From Planctomycetia bacterium (GTDB lineage Bacteria > Planctomycetota > Planctomycetia > Pirellulales > UBA1268), in NCBI GenBank assembly GCA_014192425.1, contig BJHK01000004.1, positions 62,001 through 126,000 on the forward strand: DNA of 64,000 nt. The letters are read 5' to 3'. The position numbers and the translations under genes are program-made. Position 1 is the stretch's first letter. Every line of letters starts with the position of its first letter. Below are positions 36,717-45,822 of this stretch, one piece after another. The notes under the pieces were generated by a model, which saw nothing but the letters and a program-made list of their open reading frames with translations, was not told the DNA's origin and did no database searches.

Positions 36717-37493
36717 GTATTCTTCGCTGCCCTGGATCAGCACCTCCGTCCGCCCGTCCTGACCGTCGTCATCCCCTGCTTCAACGAGCGGGCGACGATC
36801 CGCGACATCGTCCAACGCGTGCGCTAGCAGCCGCTCGCGGACGTGGAGATCATCGTCGTCGACGACGGCTCGGAGGACGGCACCCGCGACCTGCTGCCGG
36901 GGATCTGCGCGGAATTCGACGCCCGCCTGATCTTCCAGCCGCGCAACATGGAAAAGGGGGCCGCACTGCGGACCGGCTTTGGCGCGGCGACCGGCGACAT
37001 CGTGATCGTCCAGGACGCCGACCTCGAATACGACCCGGGGGAATATGGCCGGATCATCGCAGAGATTCTCGAGGGCCGGGCGGATGTCGTCTACGGGTCG
37101 CGGTTCGTCGGCGGGCAGGCCCACCGCGCCGTCTACTTCTGGCACATGGTGGGCAACAGGTTCCTGACGCTGCTCTCGAACATGCTGACCAACATCAACC
37201 TCACCGACATGGAGACCTGCTTCAAGGCCTTCCGGCGGGAACTGATCCAGGGCATCTGCATCGAGGAGGACCGGTTCGGAGTCGAGCCGGAGATCACGGC
37301 GAAGGTGGCCCGGTCCCGGGCACGCATCCATGAAGTGGGCATCTCCTACTACGGCCGAACGTACGCGGAAGGGAAGAAGATCGGCTGGCGGGACGGCCTC
37401 CGGGCGATCTACGCCATCCTGCGCTACAACCTCTTTCCCGGCCCGGCTCCGACGCCGCCACGACGCCTGCCCCCGGCGGGCCCCACGACCTGA
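36717..37493 (+). pseudogene. Family 2 glycosyltransferase interrupted by an in-frame amber codon
   Basis: The frame VLTVVIPCFNERATIRDIVQ is the N-terminal beta-strand/alpha-helix of a GT2 dolichol-phosphate-mannose-type transferase. It is followed in the same frame by TAG at 36825-36827 and continues immediately as [57 protein letters not shown]. There is also no ATG, GTG or TTG in frame between the preceding stop (36696-36698) and the TAG. An ATG at 36843 could start a 216-residue product lacking the first nucleotide-binding strand, which would be inactive. The intact part is well conserved, so the lesion looks recent, or is a sequencing error. Confidence 0.75.
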
Positions 37494-37643
37494 CGCCGTG
37501 CGGCCGCGCCGGCCCGGACCCTTGTCTCCCCCCGGGCCGCCATGCTTGAATCCGGTCCTGTCGCCGGGCCACGCGTCTCAGGCCCACAAGCCACGCGCCT
37601 CAGCCCACGAGCCACGCCCCTTCTGGAACCGGAGCCTCTCGCC

Positions 37644-38495
37644 ATGAAGTACGGACTCAACCTCCTCCTCTGGACCGACCATATGCACGACGGCATGCTG
37701 CCGATCGTGGAGAAGATCAAGGCCCTCGGCTACCACGGCATCGAGATGCCGATCTTCGTACCCGACGAGGCCCTGCACCGGCAGTGGGGCAAGCGGCTCG
37801 ACGACCTCGGCCTGGAGCGGACGGCCGTCACCATCCGCGATGCCGACGGCAACCCGATCAGCCCCTCGGCTTCGGTGCGGGCCGCCGCCGTCGATGCCAT
37901 GAAGAAGACGCTCGATTGCTGCCACGCTGCCGGCGTCAAGATCCTCTGCGGACCGACCCACTCGGCCATCGGCCAGTTCAGCGGCAACGGGCCGACCGAG
38001 GACGAGTTCAAGTGGGGCGTGGACACGATGCGGCAGGTGGCCGCCCACGCCGCCCAGGCGGGGGTGACGATCGCCACGGAATATCTCAACCGCTTCGAGA
38101 ACTACTTCCTCACCAGCGTCGAGCAGACGGTGCGGTTCGTGCAGGCGGTCGATCATCCGCACGTGCGGATGATGTACGACACGTTCCACGCCAACATCGA
38201 GGAGAAGAACCTGACGGCCGCGATCCACGCCGCCGCCCCGTGGACGGCGCTCGTCCACATCTCGGAGAACGACCGCAGCATCCCCGGCACCGGACACGTC
38301 CACTGGGACGAGTCGTTCGACGCCCTCAAGGCGGCCGGCTACGACGGCTGGATGGTGGTCGAGGCCTTCGGCCTGGCGCTGCCCGGCATCGCGGCGGCGA
38401 CGAAGATCTGGCGGAAGATGTTTCCGTCGGAAGACCAGCTCGCGACCGACTCGCTGGCCTTCATGAAGAAGCACGTCCAGCGCCGCTGGGGGTGA
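37644..38495 (+). CDS. Sugar-phosphate isomerase/epimerase, hydroxypyruvate isomerase / ketose 3-epimerase-like
   Basis: A 283-residue TIM-barrel enzyme of the AP-endonuclease-2 superfamily. The start MKYGLNLLLWTDHMHDGMLP and the metal ligands in TIATEYLNRFENYF, MMYDTFHANIEE, LVHISENDR and GWMVVEAF match the D-tagatose/D-psicose 3-epimerase and hydroxypyruvate isomerase branch. The exact sugar substrate cannot be decided. ATG 37644 follows a weak RBS (GGAGCC). Upstream, about 37565-37615, there are three imperfect ~20-bp repeats of CCACGCGCCTCAGCCCACGAG type. Confidence 0.85.
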   Translation: MKYGLNLLLWTDHMHDGMLPIVEKIKALGYHGIEMPIFVPDEALHRQWGKRLDDLGLERTAVTIRDADGNPISPSASVRAAAVDAMKKTLDCCHAAGVKILCGPTHSAIGQFSGNGPTEDEFKWGVDTMRQVAAHAAQAGVTIATEYLNRFENYFLTSVEQTVRFVQAVDHPHVRMMYDTFHANIEEKNLTAAIHAAAPWTALVHISENDRSIPGTGHVHWDESFDALKAAGYDGWMVVEAFGLALPGIAAATKIWRKMFPSEDQLATDSLAFMKKHVQRRWG

Positions 38496-38525
38496 CGATC
38501 GGGGCGCGCTGGAGGGACCCCGTGG

Positions 38526-39722
38526 ATGCCGCATGCAGCACCCGGCCCGCCGCGGCCCCCCCTGCCCCCGGCAGTCCGCGGACTCGGCTGGACGAGTTTC
38601 CTCACCGACCTCTCCAGCGAGGCGATCTATCCGCTCCTGCCGGCGTTCATCACCCGTGAGCTCGGCGGCTCCGCGCTGAGCGTCGGCCTCATCGACGGCA
38701 TCGCCAATGCCGTGGCCGCGATCAGCCGGCTCCCGGCGGGGTGGCTCTCGGATCGGATCGGCCGCCGGCCGCTGATCCTCGTCGGCTATGGACTGTCGGC
38801 GATCGTCCGCCCGCTGATGGGGCTCGTCGGCTCCCCGCTGGGGGCGCTGGCCGTGCGGGCGACCGACCGGCTCGGCAAGGGGATCCGCTCCGCCCCCCGC
38901 GACGCCCTTGTCACCGACCTCGTCGAGCCCGTCGATCGCGGCCGTGCCTTCGGCCACATCCGCGCCCTCGACCACCTTGGCGCGGCGCTCGGCCCGCTGG
39001 TGGCGCTCGGCTTCTTGTGGTTCTTTCCCGGCCGCGAGCGGATGCTGTTTCTGCTCAGCCTGATCCCCGGCCTGGCCACGCTGGCGATCATCCGCGGCAC
39101 CGTCCGCGATGCGGCACGCCCCGCTGCGGCGGCCGTGGCACCGGCCCCCATGCCCAGCCTCGACCGGCCGCAGAAGCTGCTTCTGGGCTGCGTGGCCGTC
39201 TGGGCGCTCGCCGCATCGAGCGAGCAGTTTTTGCTGCTCCGGGCAGCGTCGCTCGGCGTCCCCGCGGCGCTCGTACCCGCGGTCTGGTTCGGCATCGGCA
39301 TCACGAAGAGCCTGGCGGCCCGGCTCGCGGCCCCGGTGATCGATCGGCTGTCGCCGCGGCTGGCGGTCGTCTGCGGCTGGCTCGTGTTCATGGCCGGCTA
39401 CGCCGGGCTCGCCCTGGCAGGCGGCCTCCCCGCCGCGCTCGCGGCGATGGCGGTCGTCGCCGCCGGCTACGGCCTCATCGAGCCCGCGGAGCGGTCGCTC
39501 GTCGCCCAGCTCTCCCCCGCCGGTCGGCAGGGGGCGAGCTTCGGCTGGTATTCGCTCGTGCAGGGATTGATGGCGATCCCGGCCGGCCTGCTGACCGGCT
39601 GGTTGTGGAGCGCGGGGGGCGGCGCGACCGCGGCGTTCGCCACGAGCGCCGCCCTGGCGGGCCTGGCCGCAACCCTGCTCGCCCTCCTCGTCCGCCCGCC
39701 GCTCCCCGCGCCGGGCCACTGA
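38526..39722 (+). CDS. MFS transporter
   Basis: A 398-residue major facilitator with about 12 hydrophobic segments. The loop 2-3 signature is present: RLPAGWLSDRIGRRPLILVG. The start SFLTDLSSEAIYPLLPAF and ATDRLGKGIRSAPRDALVTD are typical of a bacterial MFS subgroup with uncharacterised substrates. It lies 30 bp downstream of the epimerase on the same strand, so co-transcription is possible and a sugar-like substrate can be guessed, but nothing in the sequence proves it. Confidence 0.9.
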   Translation: MPHAAPGPPRPPLPPAVRGLGWTSFLTDLSSEAIYPLLPAFITRELGGSALSVGLIDGIANAVAAISRLPAGWLSDRIGRRPLILVGYGLSAIVRPLMGLVGSPLGALAVRATDRLGKGIRSAPRDALVTDLVEPVDRGRAFGHIRALDHLGAALGPLVALGFLWFFPGRERMLFLLSLIPGLATLAIIRGTVRDAARPAAAAVAPAPMPSLDRPQKLLLGCVAVWALAASSEQFLLLRAASLGVPAALVPAVWFGIGITKSLAARLAAPVIDRLSPRLAVVCGWLVFMAGYAGLALAGGLPAALAAMAVVAAGYGLIEPAERSLVAQLSPAGRQGASFGWYSLVQGLMAIPAGLLTGWLWSAGGGATAAFATSAALAGLAATLLALLVRPPLPAPGH

Positions 39723-39749
39723 GCCTGAGTCGCCGCAGCGTCCGTTCCG

Positions 39750-42500
39750 TCAGCGCGGCCGCGGGATCCACTTCGCCACCTCGATCACCGTCACCGGCAC
39801 CAGCGCCAGGCCGAGCACCGCCAGCCACTCGCTCCCCAGCCCGCGCGGCACGTCGAACACCGGTCGGGTCACGGGCAGCATGACCACGGCGATCTGCAGC
39901 AGGCCGGAGAGCACGATCGCCACGAGCAAGGCGGGATTGCGCCAGAACCCGATCGCGAAGGCGGTGAACCGGTCGCTGCGGCAGCCGATGGCGAAGAGCA
40001 ACTGGGCAAACGCGGCCACGCAGAAGGTCACGGCCTGGGCATGCGCGATCACGGCCGGGTCGTCACTGCCGCGCCAGCTCCACCAGAAGCCGGCGGTGCA
40101 GACCGCGGCCACCACCGCCCCGTGGGCGACGACCGTCAGGCCGCGGGCCCAGGTCAGCACCGGCGCCTGCGGCGGCCGCGGCGGCCGCTCCATGATGTCC
40201 CGCTCGGCGGGCTCGAGCCCGAGCGCCAGCGCGGGCAGCCCGTCGGTGACGAGGTTCAGCCAGAGGATCTGGATCGCGGCCAGCGGGGGCGGCCAGCCGA
40301 GCAGCGCCGCCACGAGCATGAGCAGCACCTCACCGGCGTTGCAGGCGAGGAGGTAGTGCATGAACTTCTGGATGTTGTCGTAGATGCCGCGGCCCTCCTC
40401 GACGGCGCTGACGATCGAGGCGAAGTCGTCGTTGGTGAGCACCATGTCGGAGGCCTCCTTCGTCACGTCGGTGCCGGTGATGCCCATCGCGATCCCGATG
40501 TCGGCGGCCTGCACCGCCGGGGCGTCGTTGACCCCGTCGCCCGTCATCGCCACCACCGCGCCGTGCCGCTGCCAGGCGCGCACGACCCGCAGCTTGTGCT
40601 CGGCGCTGACGCGGGCGTAGATCGCGATCTCCGCGACCTCGTCAGCGAGTCGCTCGTCCGACAGGGCATCGATGTCGGCGCCCGTGACCACGCGACCGCC
40701 GGCCGGGCCGCCGTCTGTAAGCCCCAGTTCCCGCCCCACGGCGCGCGCCGTGGCCGGGTGGTCGCCGGTGATCATCACCGGGCGGATGCCCGCCGAACGG
40801 CAGCGGTCCACTGCCGTCCGCGCCTCGTCCCGGGGCGGATCGAGGAGCGCGGCCAGGCCGACGTGGACGAGGTCGCGTTCGATGCGGTCCGCATCGGAGT
40901 CGGGCGTCTCCCCGGTCGGCAGGTCGCGGCAGGCCAGCGACAACACCCGCAGCGCCCGGTCGGCGAGCCCCGCCGCGGCGGCGAGGATCTCCCCGCGGCG
41001 CGCGGCCGTGAGCAGCACCGGCCGCCCGGCGTGGAGTTCGGCGACGCAGCGGGCGAGCACCGCCTCCGTCGCCCCCTTGGTCTCCAGGACGCGGCTGCCA
41101 TCATGCCGGCGCACGACCACGCTCATGAGTTTCCGGGAAGAGTCGAAGGGAAGCTCGTAGACGACCGGTTCACGCGCGTCCGCGGCCACGCCCCCCTTGA
41201 GCGCCGCCACGACGAGCGCCCCTTCCGTGGGGTCGCCGACCACCTCCCAATCGCCGCCATCCGCGCCGGGCCGGACGCTGGCGTTGGTGCAGCGGGCACC
41301 GATCACGAGCAGCCGCCCGAGATCGGGCTCGGTCGCGACCGTCACCGGCGTCTCCGCAGCGCCGACGAGCCGGCGAAACTCCCCCTGCGGTACGTAGCCG
41401 ACGCCGCTGACGCGAAACCGGTCGCCGGCAGTGACGATCTCGCGCAGTGTCATCTCGTTGCGGGTCAGCGTGCCGGTCTTGTCGGAGCAGATCACGGTCA
41501 CCGAGCCGAGCGTCTCCACGCTCGGCAGCCGGCGGACGATCGCCCCGCGGGCCACCATCCGCTGCAGGCCGAGCGAGAGCACGAGCGTGACCACGGCCGG
41601 CAGTCCCTCCGGCACGGCGGCCACGGCGAGGCTCAGGCTGCGGAGCAGCACCTCCCCCAGCAGCCCCTCGCGCGACAGACCCGCGAAGCCACCGCCACGC
41701 CACAGCTCGACGGCGAAGATCAGCCCCACCACGGCGAGGCAGACGACGACGAGCAGCCGCCCCAATTCCGCGAGCCGGCGCTCGAGCGTCGTCGGCTCGG
41801 GCGTCACGCGCTCGAGCAACCCCGCGATCCGGCCGAGTTCGGTCCGCATCCCCGTCTCGACGACGACCGCGGCGCCCCGGCCGGCGGCCACGACCGTGCC
41901 GGCGTGAACCATCGACCGCCGGTCACCGAGCGGCGTCGCGGCCGGCAGGCTCTCGGCTGGCCCCTTCTCCACCGCGGCGCTCTCCCCCGTCAGCGCCGCC
42001 TCCTGGACGAGGAGCCCGTAGGCCTCGAGCAGCCGGGCATCGGCCGGCACCCGGTCGCCGGCCTCGAGCAGAATCCTGTCGCCGGGCACGAGGTGCCGGG
42101 CAGGAACGGTCTGCGGACTCCCCCCGCGCACGGCCCGCGCCAGGGGCGCGGCCATTCGCTCCAGTGCCGCCAGCGCCCGATACGCCCGCTCCTCCTGGAG
42201 GAAGCCGATCAGCGCATTGACGAGCACGATGGCCACGATCGCGGCGGTGTCGGCCCAGTCGCCGAGCGCCGCCGAGAGCCCCGCGGCCACCAGCAGGATG
42301 CCGATGACGAGCTCGCGAAACTGCCGCAGGAACGTCCGCCACCAGGGCCGCCGCGCCGGTTCATGCAGGGCGTTCTCGCCGTGCTCGGCCAGCCTCCGCT
42401 CCGCCTCCGCCTCGTCGAGGCCGAGCCGCGGATCGCACCCCAGCCGGACCGCGACCTCGGTCGGCGTGAGGGCGTGCCAGGGCGTGTGCGCGGGCTCCAT
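39750..42500 (-). CDS. P-type cation-transporting ATPase, Ca2+/SERCA-type (P2A)
   Basis: A 916-residue inner-membrane cation pump. Actuator loop TGES (171-174), phosphorylated Asp340 in CSDKTGTLT, hinge ITGDHPATA and MTGDGVNDAPA. The ion-binding M4 motif PEGLP (297-301) and C-terminal segments LLACNAGEVLLML and ILWLNLVTDGLPALALG point to Ca2+ or another divalent cation (P2A). ATG 42500 gives the standard start. It lies 10 bp downstream of the rhomboid gene and is likely co-transcribed. The specific ion is inferred. Confidence 0.9.
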   Translation of the reverse strand: MEPAHTPWHALTPTEVAVRLGCDPRLGLDEAEAERRLAEHGENALHEPARRPWWRTFLRQFRELVIGILLVAAGLSAALGDWADTAAIVAIVLVNALIGFLQEERAYRALAALERMAAPLARAVRGGSPQTVPARHLVPGDRILLEAGDRVPADARLLEAYGLLVQEAALTGESAAVEKGPAESLPAATPLGDRRSMVHAGTVVAAGRGAAVVVETGMRTELGRIAGLLERVTPEPTTLERRLAELGRLLVVVCLAVVGLIFAVELWRGGGFAGLSREGLLGEVLLRSLSLAVAAVPEGLPAVVTLVLSLGLQRMVARGAIVRRLPSVETLGSVTVICSDKTGTLTRNEMTLREIVTAGDRFRVSGVGYVPQGEFRRLVGAAETPVTVATEPDLGRLLVIGARCTNASVRPGADGGDWEVVGDPTEGALVVAALKGGVAADAREPVVYELPFDSSRKLMSVVVRRHDGSRVLETKGATEAVLARCVAELHAGRPVLLTAARRGEILAAAAGLADRALRVLSLACRDLPTGETPDSDADRIERDLVHVGLAALLDPPRDEARTAVDRCRSAGIRPVMITGDHPATARAVGRELGLTDGGPAGGRVVTGADIDALSDERLADEVAEIAIYARVSAEHKLRVVRAWQRHGAVVAMTGDGVNDAPAVQAADIGIAMGITGTDVTKEASDMVLTNDDFASIVSAVEEGRGIYDNIQKFMHYLLACNAGEVLLMLVAALLGWPPPLAAIQILWLNLVTDGLPALALGLEPAERDIMERPPRPPQAPVLTWARGLTVVAHGAVVAAVCTAGFWWSWRGSDDPAVIAHAQAVTFCVAAFAQLLFAIGCRSDRFTAFAIGFWRNPALLVAIVLSGLLQIAVVMLPVTRPVFDVPRGLGSEWLAVLGLALVPVTVIEVAKWIPRPR

Positions 42501-42510
42501 GACCGCCCCC

Positions 42511-43290
42511 TCAGGGACGCCTGTGCCGCAGCACCACCAGCGGGTCCGCATCCTCGCGCACGCTCCGGTAGCTCATCGGCTTGGCGAGGATCATGCCGGC
42601 CACGAATCCGGCGATGTGGGCCGAGTAGGCGACGCCGCCGCCGGTGCCTCCCTGATCGAAGAAGCTGCTGACGATCTGGAACAGGAACCAGATGCCGACG
42701 GCCACGTAGCCCGGCACGTCGACCATCATCCGCAGCAGGATCACGCTCACGCGGCGCTGCGGGTGGAGCACGAGGTACGCCCCGAGCACGCCCGAGATCG
42801 CCCCCGAGGCGCCGAGGCAGGGCGTCAGCGCCGCCTCACCGCTGCGGTTCAAGACCACGAACGTCAGCGAGGCGATGACGCCCGTGGCGATGTAGAAGAG
42901 CAGGTACTTGAAGTGCCCCATGTCGTCCTCGATGTTGTCGCCGAAGATCCACAGGAACCACATGTTGCCGGCGAGGTGCATGAGGCTGCCGTGCATGAAG
43001 ATGGCGGTCAGCAGCGTCAGCCAGGGAGGAATCGGCGTCGGCTCCAGGCCGGGCACCGCAACGCGGAAATCCCCCTGCGGCGTGTGCACCGTGCGCTCCT
43101 CCGGCTCGGTGACGACGTCGCGGCCGGAGAGGATCTCGGCGGGCACCTGCACGTAGGCCATCGTGAACTTCTCGTTGCTCCCCATCCCCTGGAGGACGAC
43201 GAACACGAAAATGTTGGCCGCAAGGAGCGCGATCGTGACGAACGGGAACGTGCGACGGTCGGAGTTGTCGTCGCCGACGGGAAAGACCAT
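42511..43290 (-). CDS. Rhomboid family intramembrane serine protease
   Basis: A 259-residue intramembrane protease. The catalytic Ser162 sits in LGASGAISGVLGAYL and the His225 partner in GVAYSAHIAGFVAGMIL. The membrane entry motif FMHGSLMHLAGNMWFLWIFGDNIED is classic rhomboid. A roughly 55-residue hydrophilic insertion (SGRDVVTEPEERTVHTPQG) lies between TM1 and TM2. The active residues are intact. It precedes the P-type ATPase by 10 bp. Substrates are unknown. Confidence 0.93.
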   Translation of the reverse strand: MVFPVGDDNSDRRTFPFVTIALLAANIFVFVVLQGMGSNEKFTMAYVQVPAEILSGRDVVTEPEERTVHTPQGDFRVAVPGLEPTPIPPWLTLLTAIFMHGSLMHLAGNMWFLWIFGDNIEDDMGHFKYLLFYIATGVIASLTFVVLNRSGEAALTPCLGASGAISGVLGAYLVLHPQRRVSVILLRMMVDVPGYVAVGIWFLFQIVSSFFDQGGTGGGVAYSAHIAGFVAGMILAKPMSYRSVREDADPLVVLRHRRP

Positions 43291-43326
43291 GCGGAACCTC
43301 GGAGGTGGGTGGGCGGTTGAAACCGC

Positions 43327-44523
43327 TCAGCGGGTGAAGCGATGGACCATCGTATGCCGGTAGGTGCTTCCCGGGTCGAGCCGGGCAGACGGCCAGTCGG
43401 GATGGTGGACGCAGTCTGGATAGGCCTGCGTCTCCAGGCACAGGGCGGCATTGGGACCGTAGACGGCCCCGGCCTTGCCGGTCAGCGTGCCGTCGAGGAA
43501 GTTCCCCATGTAGACCTGGATGCCGGGCTGGTCGGTGAGCACCTCGAGCGTGCGGCCGCTGGCCGGGTCGCGGAGCGTGGCGGCGGACCGCAGTTTGCCG
43601 TCGGGTTTCCAATCGCGAACCAGAAAGTTGTGGTCCACGCCGCGGGGCGTGCCCGGCTTCGCGTCGGGGGGCACCCGTTCGATGGCCCGGCCCACCGAGG
43701 CCCACGGCTTCCGCTCGGGGCGGAAGTCGAAGGGGGTGTTTTCCACGGGGGCGAATTCCCCGGTGGGAATGCTGCCTGCATCGACCGGCATGTAGCGGTC
43801 GGCGGCGACGGCCAGCTCGTGGCCGGCCACCGACCCGGAGCCCTGGCCGGCGAGGTTCCAATAGGAGTGGTGGGCGAGGTTGCAGACGGTCGGCTTGTCG
43901 GTGGTCGCCGCCATCTCCACGATCAGTTCGCCGGCGGGGGTGAGCGTGTAGGTGACCGTGGCGGTGAGCCGGCCCGGATAGCCCTCGTCGCCGTCGGGGG
44001 ACACCACCGTGAACTCGACCGCCGGGCCGCGGTCGGTGCGGCACGGCGTCCCCTTCCAGAGCAGCTTGTCGAAGCCGACGGTGCCGCCGTGGAGGTGGTG
44101 GCCGTTGTTGTTGGTGACGAGCGTGTAAGCCGTGCCGTCGAGCTCGAACCGGCCGTTGGCGATCCGGTTGGCGAACCGGCCGCAGATCGCGCCAAAGTAC
44201 GGATGCCCGCCCAGGTAGCCGGCCAGCGTGTCGAAGCCGAGCACCACGTCCACCGGCTTGGCTCCTGCCGCGCCGTCCCGCGGGGGCACGAGAAAGCTGG
44301 TGACGATCGCGCCGTAGTCGGTGATCGTCGTCTTCCAGCCCCCCGGCACCTCGAGCGTGTAGAGCTGCGCCTGGCGGCCGTCGGGCAGCGTGCCGAACGG
44401 CGCCACGGTCGGTTCCCCGGCCATCCTCGTCTCCTTGTCGGCCGCGGCCGCTCGGCCGCAGACCACGGCTGCGACCAGCACCAGCGCGAGCCCGTTCCAG
44501 GCCTTGCTCATCGCTTTGCTCAT
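43327..44523 (-). CDS. galM: Aldose 1-epimerase (mutarotase), exported
   Basis: A 398-residue galactose mutarotase-type enzyme. A signal sequence (GLALVLVAAVVCGRAAAA) suggests a periplasmic location. Conserved features: DYGAIVTSFLVP, PYFGAICGRFANRIANGRF, NNNGHHLHGGTVGFDKLLW (catalytic His), NLAHHSYWNLAGQGSG (second His) and CLETQAYPDCVHHPDWPS (Glu region). ATG 44523 has GGGGAG 8 nt upstream. Sugar specificity is not determinable. Confidence 0.9.
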   Translation of the reverse strand: MSKAMSKAWNGLALVLVAAVVCGRAAAADKETRMAGEPTVAPFGTLPDGRQAQLYTLEVPGGWKTTITDYGAIVTSFLVPPRDGAAGAKPVDVVLGFDTLAGYLGGHPYFGAICGRFANRIANGRFELDGTAYTLVTNNNGHHLHGGTVGFDKLLWKGTPCRTDRGPAVEFTVVSPDGDEGYPGRLTATVTYTLTPAGELIVEMAATTDKPTVCNLAHHSYWNLAGQGSGSVAGHELAVAADRYMPVDAGSIPTGEFAPVENTPFDFRPERKPWASVGRAIERVPPDAKPGTPRGVDHNFLVRDWKPDGKLRSAATLRDPASGRTLEVLTDQPGIQVYMGNFLDGTLTGKAGAVYGPNAALCLETQAYPDCVHHPDWPSARLDPGSTYRHTMVHRFTR

Positions 44524-44560
44524 CGTGTCTGCTCCCCCTGCCATCACGCCCGCGTGGTGG

Positions 44561-45049
44561 TCATCCCTGTGTCGGCTTGGCGCTGACGCGGGGCTTCGCC
44601 GGCGCCGACTCGGCCTCCGCCTGCTTGAGATCGATCCAGCCGTCCACGCTCCACGGCCCGCCGCCGAAGGCCATCAGCGACAACAGCCCGCCACCGATGG
44701 CGACGTTCTTCATGAATTGGATCGTCTGCAGCTGCCGTGGGCCGGGGTCGGAGATGGTCCAGAAATCATGGAAGTAGTAGGTGGCCGCCGCCAGAAAGAC
44801 GAAGAGAAAGATCGCTCCGAACCTCGTCCAGGCGCCGAGGGCGACCGACAGGCTGCCGATGAGCAGCAGTCCGATCGCGCCAAAAAGGGCGAACTTCGGG
44901 TTCGGCACGCCCTCCGCGGCCATGTAGTCGGCCGTCGCCTGGAAGTTTGGGATCTTGCTGAAGACCGTGCTCATGAAAAAGATGAGTACGATCATCAGCC
45001 TGCCGAGGAGCGACACGAGCCCCTGCACCACCGCCGCGAACTGTTCCAT
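44561..45049 (-). CDS. DoxX family membrane protein
   Basis: A 162-residue membrane protein with about four hydrophobic segments (LMIVLIFFMSTVFSKI, FALFGAIGLLLIGSLSVALG, AIFLFVFLAAATYYFHDFW, NVAIGGGLLSLMAFGGGPWSV). The layout matches DoxX/DoxD-like proteins, whose role in oxidoreduction or transport is poorly defined. ATG 45049 (MEQFAAVVQ) is the family start. It precedes the mutarotase by 37 bp on the same strand. Confidence 0.85.
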   Translation of the reverse strand: MEQFAAVVQGLVSLLGRLMIVLIFFMSTVFSKIPNFQATADYMAAEGVPNPKFALFGAIGLLLIGSLSVALGAWTRFGAIFLFVFLAAATYYFHDFWTISDPGPRQLQTIQFMKNVAIGGGLLSLMAFGGGPWSVDGWIDLKQAEAESAPAKPRVSAKPTQG

Positions 45050-45265
45050 GCCGTCCCTTTCCACCCGCTTGTCGCCGGAACTACGGACTCCGAGATCGTC
45101 GCGGATCGGCCGCCCCCAGGGCAAGCCCAGCCCGTTTGGGGAAAGACCGGGTGAACCGGGGCACGGCCGGGCATGCCGCTGGTTGCGAACCGGTTCAGGA
45201 CCGGGCTATCCTCCAGGAATAGCTGCAAGAGCTGCAACCACCCAACGAACGGAAAAGGAAACACC

Positions 45266-45739
45266 ATGCCGCGTCTGCAGCCGCCCCGAGCGGGGAGCGA
45301 ATCGTCACATGCACGCTGGGGCTGGCTCGCTGTCGTCGCCGCGATGGCTGCGGCCGCGGTCGCGACCACGGCCCTCCCACCATCGGCCGCCCCTCCGGCG
45401 GCCGACGCTCCGGCAGTCGAGCCCGACAAGGTCGGGGTCTTCATGCGGGCCAAGCTCGGCCACGGCCAGAAGGTGCTCGAGGGGCTGACGGTCGAGGACT
45501 ACGACCTGATCGAGAAGGGGGCCCACGACCTGGCGCTCGCCAGCCAGGATTCGAGCTGGCAGGTGCTGCAGACGGAGGACTACGCCCGGCAGAGCGACGA
45601 ATTCCGCCGGTCCTGCAACGCGCTCCGCGCGGCCGCCAAGGCCCGCAACCTCGACGGCGCGGCGCTGGCCTGGATGGAGGTGACGATGAAGTGCATCCAG
45701 TGCCACAAGTACGTCCGCGACACCCGCCGCGAGCCGTGA
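45266..45739 (+). CDS. Exported c-type cytochrome-like protein
   Basis: A 157-residue exported protein: N-terminal hydrophobic segment WGWLAVVAAMAAAAVATTAL, then a helical bundle, and a single heme-binding CxxCH in MKCIQCHKYVRD near the C-terminus. The C-terminal CxxCH after three helices resembles cytochrome c' (class II). ATG 45266 follows AAAAGGAAA. Redox partner is unknown. Confidence 0.82.
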   Translation: MPRLQPPRAGSESSHARWGWLAVVAAMAAAAVATTALPPSAAPPAADAPAVEPDKVGVFMRAKLGHGQKVLEGLTVEDYDLIEKGAHDLALASQDSSWQVLQTEDYARQSDEFRRSCNALRAAAKARNLDGAALAWMEVTMKCIQCHKYVRDTRREP

Positions 45740-45822
45740 CGGTGTGGCCGGCGCCGATCTCCCCCGTACCCTGCTCGTCATCGCGCCGGGCCGGGCAACC
45801 CCTGGCGTTGACTAGGCCGGGC

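Noticed and set aside
37578-39719. 713-codon minus-strand frame
   Set aside because: Antisense to the epimerase and MFS genes; Gln/Arg/Gly-rich shadow composition.
40041-42671. 876-codon plus-strand frame
   Set aside because: Antisense to the P-type ATPase.
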